DNA of 64,000 nucleotides from Chiridota heheva. Its lineage: Eukaryota; Echinodermata; Holothuroidea; Apodida; Chiridotidae. Position 1 is the stretch's first letter; the number at the start of each line of letters is the position of its first letter. The notes beneath the pieces were generated by a model. It did no database searches. It saw nothing but the letters and a program-made list of their open reading frames with translations, and had not been told where the DNA came from. This document shows, one piece after another, positions 14,201 to 26,200 of the stretch. The stretch spans positions 2,256,001-2,320,000 of the forward strand of contig JAIGNY010001437.1 of the NCBI GenBank assembly GCA_020152595.1, given 5' to 3'. A program made the position numbers and the translations under genes.

Positions 14201-17200
14201 ATTGTTCAAAGAAAAGCTTTTCAAAACATCAGTGTCATAAGTCCTACATACAGGATCATCACATAAAACATCTGAAAAGGTGACTGCCATTTATCTATAG
14301 GGATATTAACATACATGTCTTTCTTACTTTTAATCAAAGACCAAAACAAACCTGTATTTTTCTGTTCAATGGCATGCAATAACCGTTTCTGATTTTGTAA
14401 TACTCTCTTATTCTTTTTAAAACAAACCATAAAAGAGTAATCACGTCTTAGCTGTATGTACCTACCGCACGATTCAGAACTTCCATTCTTGCTTAACCTA
14501 TTTAATTCATGCCAAGTTCTTATCTTTAACTCTTTACACTGACAATCAAAGCAACTTTGCGAACTAATGTCGCCTTTCTTAATAGGCCTACTTTTCATAA
14601 TACTACCAACTGCACAGAATGACTTTGCAAACTAGTGTCGCCTTTCTTAATAAGCCCACTTTTCATAATAATACGAACTGCACAGAATGCCTTGTCAATA
14701 GAAGCTTTGGTGAAGGGAGAAGATTCTGTTGGTCTTAAGGAACCAGTTTAGTCTCTTGTTAATGATCCTTTCCATAGTTGGAGGGGGCGGTAGTTGGAGG
14801 GGTCGGTGCTGTCCATCCCCAGTTTGGGGGCGGAGGTGACGGTAGCCGTCCTCCAGATAGGGGGAAAGGAGTGTGAGGACCAACTGTGGTTGAGGATGGT
14901 GAGTAGGGTAGTGGTGGCCCTGTTGGAGAGGTGTTTTAGAAACTGGTAGGGGAGTTATATGGGCCCTTGGAGGTGCAGCCAGCATCGTGGATGGCTTGCT
15001 TTAATTCAGATAGGGTGAGAGGGGGTTGTAGCTCTTGGTGTTGTCGGATGGAAAGGTAATACCCTGGGTTTCATGGCAAGCTTTTTTGGTTTTAAAAGCA
15101 TTGGGGTAGTTGGCCGAGGATGAGATGTTGCTGAAAGAGGCGGCGAGGCGGTTAGCAATACCCTTTTTCCTGGTAAGAAGATTACCATTCCAGGAGAGAT
15201 GCATCCTGCTGTGAAAGCTGTTTACCATACTTCAAATCTTCTTAGTGGGGGTGTTGGTGGTGAGAGAAGAGATGAATTTGTTTTAAGTGTTGGTTTTACT
15301 GTCCTTGATAGTGCACCTGGCTTTAGCACGGCTGATGTGAAAGAGGTTAAGGTTGTCGTTGTGGGTGGTTGAGTTTGTTTTCAAATTTCTGAGGTTTTTT
15401 TTCCTTTTCTTGATGGCAGTTTTGCAGTCATCGTTGAACCAGGGGTTGAGGGGGTGGATAGGGGGTTTGGGAATAGAGCAGGTGGCGATGTTGATAAGGA
15501 TGTTACTAAAGATTGACATAGGATCCTCACCTCAAGGAGATGGGGGAGAGGTGAGAGTTGCAGAGGGTTTCGAAAAGGGGCCAGTTGGCTTTCTTAACCC
15601 TTACTCTACCAAGGCTTTGAAAAATGCGAGCCCAATTTTCGTATCATTTTTTTCATATGCATTTTTTGAGAACATTTTTTTCATTTTCTTTCATTACAAG
15701 TTTGGTTGGAATGGAAGCTTAGATATTTATCTTTTGAGTAATGAAAGCCACATTAGGAAATATTGGAGAAAAATATTATTTAGCAATTTTTGACTTATTT
15801 TGGTCAACAAATGGTTAATCTTTGCATAAGTATAACTTTTGTCAGTATTGAAAACAGATTTGTGTTACATATTTAGATTCTTTATAAATTTTTTCCAATG
15901 ATGCTAATCTAGAATTTTTAGAAACAAAGGAAAGATGAAAAATAACAAAAATGATTTTAGTCAAATGACCCCTGAAAACTGCAGCAGAAAAATTATAATG
16001 CCGTAGTTCGTGGGACTCAAACCTGGTGCGCTCGCGTGCTGGCCGCACTCATATCCACTACACCACAAGATCATTGAAAATGATGTGGTGAAATTGAATT
16101 ATTATAGGAAAGCGTTCAAATAGAGGAAGGTACAACTGTATGCCTGTATTTTTACATCAAATGAATGGAAATTGAAGCAATTTCGAACAGGGTTAAACGA
16201 AGCATTTGCTATGTGCGGTTTTGGTACACGATTTTTTGAGAGAAAAAAACGGGTCAATAATGGCAGAAATTTATGAAATTTTGAAGAGATTTTCCAAAAC
16301 AGAAGATTGCAGGTAGGGATCATAAAATTTAGACCAGAAATCAATGATATCATGTCTTAGAATTTGCGTGTTTGATTTTGAAGCAAACATGTGATCTTGA
16401 AATTATTGTAAGATTTAAAAGGTAAAAAAATCTATTTTTGCCAATTTTTGAGTTTTACCCCTTTTCAACAAATTTTCTCAAAATTCTATAATATGACCCT
16501 ATAAAAAAGTTACATTTTGTAAAAGAAATATCCGAGTACTTTAAATTGACACCAAGATTACTCTATAGGACTTTGGTAAAGTCCTAATTTTATTTTTAGA
16601 AAAAGGTAGTTTAAAAATGGGGATAATATCACTGCATGGTAGAGTAAGGGTTAAGGTACCAGTTGGGGGTGTGGTCTGTGGGGGTTTCAAGGTTGGAATA
16701 ATTTAGGAGAGAGTAATTGGTCACTACCACAGAGGTCAGCAGTGACCTTCCAGCTGATATCAAGGAGGAGATTGAGGGAACAGATAGACAGGTCAATACA
16801 GGTGAGGGAGCCTGTGGCAGGGTGAAGGTAGGTCGGGGAGTTAGTGTTAAGCAAGGAGAGGCTGTGCTGTCGAAGAGTGTTTTCAACAAGCTTGCCTCTG
16901 GCAGTGCGGGGGGTTGTGGGCGTTGAAGTCGCCAAGAAGGATAAAAGGCAAGGGGAGCTGAGAGATGATATTGTTAAGGCTGGTTGGCTGAATGTTGGCG
17001 TTGGGGGGGATATTGCAAAAAGTGAAGGTTTCGTGGAGGGAGATAGAGATATAGATGGCCTAAAGGTCGGTGTTCACATGAATAGGGCTGTGTGGGATAT
17101 CGTGTCTAACGAGAATGGAGACGCCCCCACAGGTCCTGTCGTCATCCTCTTGATGTTTATGGTAGCAAGAGAAGTTATTGAGGGAATAATGGTAAGTGGT

Positions 17201-20200
17201 TTTCAGGAAGGTTTCTTGTAGGCAGAAGATGACCAGGGTAAAGGTGGTGGCCAGAGGGTCAATTTCTTCCGAGTTGGCCTTAAGGCTCCTGATGGTCCAT
17301 TGTGTAATGTTGTGAGTGTTATGTTTGGGGAGGTTTAACAGCACCATAAAAGCTAGTTGTGCTAGGGTAAATTAGATGTCAGGGGAGAAGAAAAGGTTGA
17401 AAGGAGATGGTGAGGTAAGCAGGGTTAAGGAGGGAAAGATGAATTCAGATGGTGTTGTAGTATTTAATGTGATGCAGGAATGAGAGCATTTGAAAATGAA
17501 ATATAACCTGGCTCCCAAGAGGCTTTATCTTTAGTGATATTGTCAGAATGGGTGACATCCAAGAAAAACCCATTTTTTCCTCCAATTTTTATTACATTTT
17601 TTTGTTCCACATACCATCCCACCCTGTCCATCCTAATTCATTGTCTGTACACTGGCACGCTACATAATGATATACTCTAAAGCAACTAGATCTTCTACTG
17701 CACATCCTAAAGAAACTGATTATGACAATTTACTATTTCTGTCTCATATAACTTAATATTACACATTTTGAATTTTGGATAAAAACAAACAAACAATATC
17801 CTTACTTGTTGGGACTGAGCCTTTTGCATTCATGGAACATTTGAAGATACCTCCAGATTCAGAACCGATGATGAAGACATTTGGATCTTCCTTCACATAG
17901 GTAATACTGTTAACTTTGAAAGGAAGAGACAGAAATAAGGGTCAAATAACATAAATACTGCAACAGATTTCTTTTATTTCCTCTCTTTTCCAGCACATTC
18001 AAACAAACCACTTGCAGGTATCTTATACTGCATTATAGACTGTTTATATGCTTTATTTTGCATTTGCTTTAAAGGGCAGTTGGCCAAACAGTGAGGATTA
18101 ATTATTGGCAAATTTATGCAAATTTTGAAGTAACAGATTCTAATCTGTCCAAATTAGACACTCGCATTACTAAAAAAATACATGATAGTATTTATCCAAA
18201 ACAACAACGGTTGATATGAATATTCAATTGAAAGACAAACAGGACTTGCAGGAATAAAAATTTGCAAAGTTTAAACAAATTTTGCCCTCCTTTTTGGTTG
18301 AGTACTCACTTAACTTTAATTTTCCTGTTGTGAGCACTGCATTATGTCCTTGAGCGAGAAACAATACTCTACCTGCTTCAGTCCACTCAGCTGTAAAATG
18401 AGTACCAGCACTGCTGGGGAGTTAATCTGCAATGGACTGTCCAGGGGAGGGGGGTCATGTACTCTCATCCGCCATTAAAACCGGATATAAGCACCAACTC
18501 TATGAGCCTAATGTCCCTGATGGATTTAGCTTAACTCATTTAACTACTTTGTCCTATTATATACATTGGATTCAATTTTAGACACTTGAGGCAGCCTGCA
18601 GTACCTTACCTCCCATTTCCTTGTCTCCTCTGACCTTTGATCTTGATAACATGGCTGGCATACTGCTGGCGAGCAGCACAAAGCCTTCTCTCAGCTGCAA
18701 AGCTTTCTTCCTCTCCATGATGTCCCACATGAAGATCTTACCATCGCTGCTGGTCGATAAAACCTACAGATTTGATCACAAAAAAGGCAACATATAAATA
18801 TCTTAGATTTCTATATTTGTTGGACATTAAAGGTCTATGGACAAGTAGAGATGTTATATTCACCAGAAAAGTCTGAAAAAATTATGAACAGAAAGTCTTT
18901 AAATTTGGTTAAAAGCACCTGTAGCTTCCAAGTTCTGGCCAATCAAAGTTTAAAGAATGTTTAATGTATGCAAAAGCTGATGTATGAAAGAGGGGAAAGC
19001 TAAAAATCTTGAGTGTAATTTTTTCCATTTCAGTCACTGAAAATCATCAACTTTTTTCTCCTGCTAAACTTGATAAAAGGTATGATGCAGATTCAAATCT
19101 CTTGACCATGCAACTAACATTGATGAAGGAATATGCATAATTTAGGTTCGAAAATTCAAAATGCTATAAAATTGGCCAATTTTTTAACCCATTTTGATGA
19201 AACTGTTTGCTATTTTCAAGATTTATAGCATATTTCATGGTTTGTAGCATATTTCCATGATATATAGCATATTTCATGGTTTGTAGCATATTTCCATGAT
19301 ATATAGCATATTTCATGGTTTGTAAGCATATTTTCCTGGTTTGTAGCATATTTTCCTGGTTTGTAGCATATTTTCCTGGTTTGTAGCATATTTTCCTGGT
19401 TTGTAGCATAGTTTCATGGTTCAGTTGTAGCATATTTTCCTGGTTTGTAGCTTTTTTTCATGCTTTGTGGCGTATTTTCCTGGTTTGTGGCATCGTTTCC
19501 TGGTTTGTAGCATAGTTTCCTGGTTTGTAGCATTTTTTCCTGGTTTGTAGCATATTTTCATGGTTTGTAGCATATTTTTATGCTTTGAAGCGTATTTTCA
19601 TGCTTTGTAGCCATTTTCATGGTTTGTAGCATATTATCATGGTTTGTAGCATATTTTCATGCTTTGTAGCACATTTTCATGCTTTGTAGCATATTTTCAT
19701 GCTTTGTAGCATATTTTTATGGTTTTGTAACATATTTTCATGGTTTGTAGCATATTTTCATGGTTTGAAGCATATTTTTATGCTTTGTAGCATATTTTAA
19801 TGCTTTGTAGCATATTTTCATGCTTTGTAGCATATTTTCATGCTTTGTAGCATATTTTCATGCTTTGTAGCATATTCTGATGGTTTGTAGCATAATTTTA
19901 TGGTTTGTAGCATATTTTTATGGTTTGTAGCATAATTTTATGGTTTGTAGCATATTTTCATGGTTTGTAGCATATTTTCATGGTTTGTAGCATATTTTCA
20001 TGATTTGTAGCGTATTTTCATGGTTTGTAGCATATTTTCATGGTTTGTAGCATATTTTCATGCTTTGTAGCATATTTTTATAGTTTGTAGCATAATTTTA
20101 TGCTTTGTAGCATACTTTCATGGTTTGTAGCATACTTTCATGGTTTGTAGCATTTTTCATGGTTTGTTACGTATTTTCATGGTTTGTAGCATATGTTCAT

Positions 20201-23200
20201 GGTTTGTAGCCTATTTTCATGGTTTGTAGCACATTTTCAGGCTTTGTAGCACATTTTCATGCTTTGTAGCATATTTTCATGGTTTGAAGCACATTTTCGT
20301 GCTTTGTAGCACATTTTCATGCTTTGTAGCATATTTTCATGGTTTGTAGTGTATTTTCATGATTTGTAGCATATTTTCATGGTTTATAGCATATTTTCAT
20401 GGTTTATTGCATATTTTCTTCCAATTAAGCTCAAGTTGTTGCTACCTGTCCATAAATCTTTACTGTGCAGAAATATCACAGAATTTTGATATTTACATCA
20501 CCTTTGATTTTCTTAATTACTACTTTGAGATGAACCAAGTAGCAACAAGACTTATTCCAAAGTCATATTTTGCTCCTTATTCTAAAGTCATATTTTGCTC
20601 CTTAAAACAAGATAAGTACAAAGAAAAGTTACAAAGATAATTCATATACTTAAAGATATGCAAATTATCTAATCTTTTGCTCACTTAGTTTAATAAGTAT
20701 TTTATATTGCCCAGCTGTACACTCTGTTGTTGGAGTTAAAGAGGATCATCCTGGGGAACTTTTGTTTCAAATGTTGGCGCTAAAGTGGATCATCTTGGAA
20801 CTCTTCCCTTTCACCCAGCATTTTAGAAGAGAAAAAGTGCCACAACAATTTTTCTCCAAGATTGTAGACAACTCAAAATTAAGGAAGTTAAAATTGGAAC
20901 AACGTAAACCCATGTCTATAAGGGGTCCGAGAAAGAGTTAGATCTCTGTACAGCCGAAAAATGCAATCATGTGAGTTTGACCTGAATTTATAAGTGTGTA
21001 AAGGAGCTACTTAATTAAGCCTTTACCCTAAACCCTTTTAATCATAATGATCATGTTTTGATAACCTATTCCTCCCTCCGGGAAAGTAATGAAAATGAAA
21101 CTTTTAATAAGATCTGAAAAAGTATTCAAATTTCATTTTAAAGATGCTATTTCATGTTAACATGGAGATAATATAAATTACAATTCAATGTTTCTGATTG
21201 GTCGACATATTCAAACAGATACCGACAAGCCAATCAATAACCGCCAAGAAAGTGATGTCATTAGTATGTATCAGAATTATCGGCAATGATTCAAGTAGTT
21301 TTCTTGAGATGAGGTTCCCTCTTCAAAATGAGTATTTTGGAAAACATTCAGTTGATATTTAAACAGCACTGCCTCAAATCATAAAACAAAATTTTAAATG
21401 TGAAACCCTGACCACATATCTCTTGGGCTTTTCTGGATCTTCAAGCCACATGACCTGAGTGACTGGCTCACGATGAGAATCATCTCCAATCCCTGTTGAC
21501 GTGGCAACCAGCAGATCATCCTCTTGACTCAAGTCCCAAACAGATACCTGACCTGCCAGGAAAAAGGAAAGTGTAAAAGTTCTGGTACATACAACTTTAG
21601 ATCTTTTGCTTATGGGAAATCAGTTGCTTTTCTTCTCATTATTGCAGTAGAGAATTTCAAAACAACGGAATTAAATAAGAAAATGAAGAGCTTTTGCGTT
21701 GATGGCATCTAACATTTCATTTGATACAAAATTTTGAGAAATAAAATCAACTGATAATCAATTACCTCTTTCTATATTCTTGGAAAGAGTTTGTAAATAT
21801 TCCCACCACCCAGTCCCTTCTACAATCTTGCTTCGTAGTATCCATTTTCCAGCATTTGACATATGAAGAAAGCAGTTGTGTAGCTAGACTTTCTTGCATG
21901 AGGGGGGGAGGAGGGGAGGGTGGGGGTGGGAGGGGGTGGGAGGGGGTGGGAGGGGGGGGGAACCATACAAATCTGAAACCAAGCTACCCATCCCCCTCCA
22001 CCCTTAAAACAAACAAACAAACATAAAATTTGGATAAAGTTTTGAGGAAAACCTTTTAAGGAAAAAGTAAGATAGTTTGAGGAAACACTTCAGAAATTTT
22101 GGGGAAGATGTCGTATATGTTGGGAAAAGCTTTGGGAATTATTGAGGAAATACCTCTGATATTTTGAGGAAAAAAATCAGATATTTTGAGAATAAAATTA
22201 GATAGTTTGAGGAAAACCTTCCAAAATTTTTGAGAAAAAGTAAGATATTTTGATGAAAAACTTCAGGAATTTTAAGAAATAAGTCGGAAATTTGCTAATT
22301 CTAAACTGCTAAATATGCCTAAATTAAAAGATTCTTTTTCAGATATCTGTGAATATTTTTTCCAAGATGGCTGGTATAAAAGTGAAACAGCTAAAGGACC
22401 GATCACTTTCATCAGGATTACCAAAACAATCTACATGTAGCATACTGAATTTTATGTTGTGCAAATTGTCTAACTTTTTTTAAATTTCCAGCAATTGCCG
22501 GCTGTTGTCCCCCTGCCTCCCTTTAGCTACGCCACTGGAAGAAGGCTTCGTTCCCTAAAACTCACAAATCATTTACCAGAAGACTGCATATAGATTTGAT
22601 AGAGGTTTTCAAGATTATGAAAGAGTCAATACTCAAGTCTGGTTTGGTTTTAGTGACATTTTATCCACCAGAGGTCAAGACTGAAGGTACAGAGACCTTA
22701 TTTTTCAGTTAAGTTGTGTCTCAATAAAATGCCCATCCACAGTCTACTCTGTCATTGATGCTACCAGTAGTAATCAGTTCAAGGGGCGTTTGGACCGGCA
22801 TTTCAGGTGTAGGGGAGTTCCACGAGCTTTGCTCTCTCCCCCTTAATTCTTCCCACATTGTATACTGGTGAGATGTGGGACACAAGTGAATACTTCCCAC
22901 TTAACTCTAAAATAACATAACAAGATGATTGGCTAAGAAGGATGAATCACCCCATAAAAGCCCAAACTAACACCACAACCACCACAAAAAAATAAAATAA
23001 TAAAAGATGCCCAGAGTTAGTAAAGAACTTATCAATGTTGACTTTGAAATTGTGAACAGAATTGGAGCTAACTACCCACTCAGGCAAACCATTTCACTCA
23101 TTAGCAAGTCTTTGCGAAAAGCAAATGCTAACACTTGATCTTCCACTAACCGTGACCACTAATTTGCCACTCATCATGCGCATGAATATATCAATATGCT

Positions 23201-26200
23201 GAGGAGAGTTTGCAAAAATGATGAAACAAGGAAATATATCCTTACAGCACTAACCATTAAAACTGCCTCCAACAACCCAAGCAGGCCTTACAGGGTGGAA
23301 TGACACACACATCAGACAGCTCTATTGAGAGAGGAACATAGAAGTAACAGTGTTAGATGTAACGTGGCAACCACTTTAAAGTACATGTTAACACACTATC
23401 CGACATGTCATGCAAATTCATTCACTCGCAAATACTACAAGCTTAAACTGTCAATTTTCTACTAAAACAGTCAAATTTCAACTATCATAGTTTATATTTT
23501 CTTTAATATTCAACAAATTGTAAAAGTTACATTTCAACTTGTAGTGGTATCTTAAGCAAATCTAATGAATTTGTAAATGCAAAATCTGTAGCAATAAGGT
23601 TGGTTGGTTGCTGAGGTTTAACGGCATCACTCAGAGCTCAGCAATTAGTTGAAGGGGTTGTAGTAATTAAATGAATGTCTGGTGAACATATATGAAACTC
23701 ATACAGTACTGTTCCAGCAACTATCTACTGTATCCATTATGGAACTCCAAATGAAAAAAACTAAATAGCACCCCCTTTTTTCCAATCACTTTGATTAACT
23801 TGCTCAAAATACTGCCTTTCATTATTTGATGAACAAAATAAATTGCAGTTGCGGTACATGTGTTTGAAGAATCAATCAATTAACAGATATTGTGGCTTGT
23901 CTCACATGTATATTGTATATAGCTTCCCCTAGGGTATCTTACATATTCTTCATTGTAGTTTCCCTTAAACAACACTGTCCTCAAAAGGGGCGAATAGTAA
24001 GAAATTTGAAATAAACAGAATTAGGGGAAATTCACAAACCTATACTTCTTCATTTCTTGCAATAAAAACTAAAATAAAAATAAATAAAAAGGGCTCAAAA
24101 TTATGTTACAACTACTACTTTACAAATTTATGAAAAGAGCAGTTTAGGCCATCAGCGACATTTCTCTAGTTGACCCACCCCCATTCTGAAAAGCTGGCTA
24201 TGTTTCTACTTGCATTCCTTATGTGGAAAATAGGCCTACATTACATTACACTACATTACATTACATTACATTACATTACAATACTCTACATCTGAAACAT
24301 CTGAGATATACAGTTACATAAATGACTGATAGATTCATAGAAAAGAAGAAGAGGGTGCTGCTTCCCTCCCACTGCTACAATACAGTACTTCAAAATCAAC
24401 TTGCACTTACTGGGACATCAATGACCAAGTCAGCTTTATCTGAGTTGATGTTTCTGCGGTCTAGATTCCAAGTACAGAGGGCACCCTAATAAAAGAAGGT
24501 AACAATGAAATGGTAAAATACTTGAAGAATAAAAAAATAAAAAACTGGTATACAAAGTTGACACACTTTGTGACAGTATAACTTATACAAGGTGGTCCAA
24601 ATTTTGTCCACCCTTAAATTTAACAGAGTGCAGAGTGCAAAAGCCCAGTTGCTTAGGGTGTTGGTTTGGTACTCAAATGGTACCAGGATCAAATCTCAGG
24701 GTGCTATGCTGTGTCCTTGAGCAAGACCATTTATCCCATTTACTCCAGTTCACTAGCTGTGAAATGAGCAGCAGTTTCAGCTGGGGAAATAACCTTGATG
24801 AACTGGTGTCTCATCCAGGGGAGTGAAGTTCTCTTCTGCTCAGCACCATGGAAACCAGGTACAAGCACCGACTATATAAACCCTTGAGGCTTGATGGCAT
24901 TTAACTCAATTTGACATCATTCGTTTGATATTACCCACCTTAGCAAAGATTTAAAAACTGATCAGATAAAAACATTTTTCTTTACCAATTGTTAATTTGT
25001 CTCCATTTTAACCAAAAGATGCTTCTTACTTTGAAATGATTTAGTGAAATTTGTTTTTTGTAATAAAATGATTTATGTGCCAGTGAAATTTGTTTTTCAC
25101 CAGTAGTGGACCTTTTACGGTTTACTAGTAGTTAGTCCTATTTATCACAAAACTAAATTAGTTGCATTAGTCCTATTTATCACCAAACTAAATTAGTTGC
25201 AGATTTCCAATGAAGCTCATCACTTTTTTCAACAATGGGGTTAAATTAAGAAAATTTCACTTTTTATTTTAAATGGACACAATTCAGGCAATCCTGGCTA
25301 CTGTGTCTCACTACATGTGGTCTTATTTCAGTCTATACTATTTCAAGTTCCTTATTTCTTTAGTGTGTGCTTTACAGTTGTCTCCTACTTCAGTTTGAAT
25401 AACTTGTTTAACTTGTCATGTGATTTTAAAGTGACAAACATTTAAAAACACCTGAAAAAAGTACAAATATACAAATTTGATACTCTGCTTTTAGTCTATA
25501 CATCAGTCACTTTATACACAATTCTATGCATGCTGTAAATCAGAATGTTTCCTAAAGAAAATGTCTTAAAATATGTTCCTGATATATCCCTTTACACTAT
25601 CATAAGAACAGAATTGGCTGCATAACTTACCATTTTCATGTTTACCTTTCAGATTTTCTAAAAATATGGCTGTCTAATAACTAAAAGTAATAATCAGATT
25701 TCTTTGATAAATTTCCAGGGAATATTTCAACAAAAAACATTAAGGTGTCAAAATGGTAAATGGGCAAAATTATACATCTTCAGTCAAAACAAGACTTTCC
25801 ATGCTCAAAGAGTAATCCCAATTAGCTACATCAGTTTATTCAAAAGTAAGTAACGAGCTGGTTAATTGGATATGAAATCACAAACTTTCCTGCAGTTTAA
25901 TGAAAACCAAAGCCCCAGAGAATCAGTCTCATCAACCACTCAGCGAATAAACTAATTATTTTAAAACATAACCTTGGCGTGTCTAATTAAGTTTCGTTAT
26001 TCTCCTGTGAGTTTTGACACTTTGCCTTTTTGAAATCACTAAAGATACTCAAACATGTGTGACTCTTTTTGTTTGTATAAAGTTTCCAAAAAGGTAATGG
26101 GTTATTCAATTGAAACAGTCAATTTACAGCTCGTGGCGGAAAGAAAAATGTTTTTTTGTATTTTCTGAGTAGTTTATTTTATAAAATATTGGGAAAAATT

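Larger units (their letters stand above)
8746..14692 (-). mobile_element. LINE B: second non-LTR element inserted in LINE A
   Basis: Minus strand. RT at 14290-13180, C-terminal domain at 9585-9000, 3' end at 8746 with ggccggtggcctacaattat then a T/A-rich tail. The insertion splits the LINE A SLHQ-SGFRK motif, with aaagc at both junctions as a short candidate target duplication. It is distinct from [20 protein letters not shown] type RT, no RNase H. The clade is not resolved (RTE- or L2/CR1-like features). A 42-bp satellite sits inside its coding region. Confidence 0.83.
6527..17480 (-). mobile_element. LINE A: I/R1-like non-LTR retrotransposon, interrupted by nested insertions
   Basis: Reading on the minus strand: an APE-type endonuclease (17347-16655), a TTAA element (16654-15594), the rest of the EN-RT linker and the first RT block (15593-14693), an inserted LINE B (14692-8746), then RT, thumb, RNase H and a 3' end with a caaacaaacaaaca tail at 6527. 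Order and motifs fit the I/R1 group, which carries RNase H. The pieces join in meaning: 14693 ends at an SLHQS block and 8745 resumes SGFRK, both halves of one RT motif. The copy has many frameshifts and is dead. It lies in the same orientation as DYNC2I2. The 5' end is approximate. Confidence 0.88.

Noticed and set aside
15353-17221. Plus-strand ORFs at 15353-15793 and 16717-17221
   Set aside because: Antisense shadows of the LINE A endonuclease and linker; the first also runs into the TTAA element.
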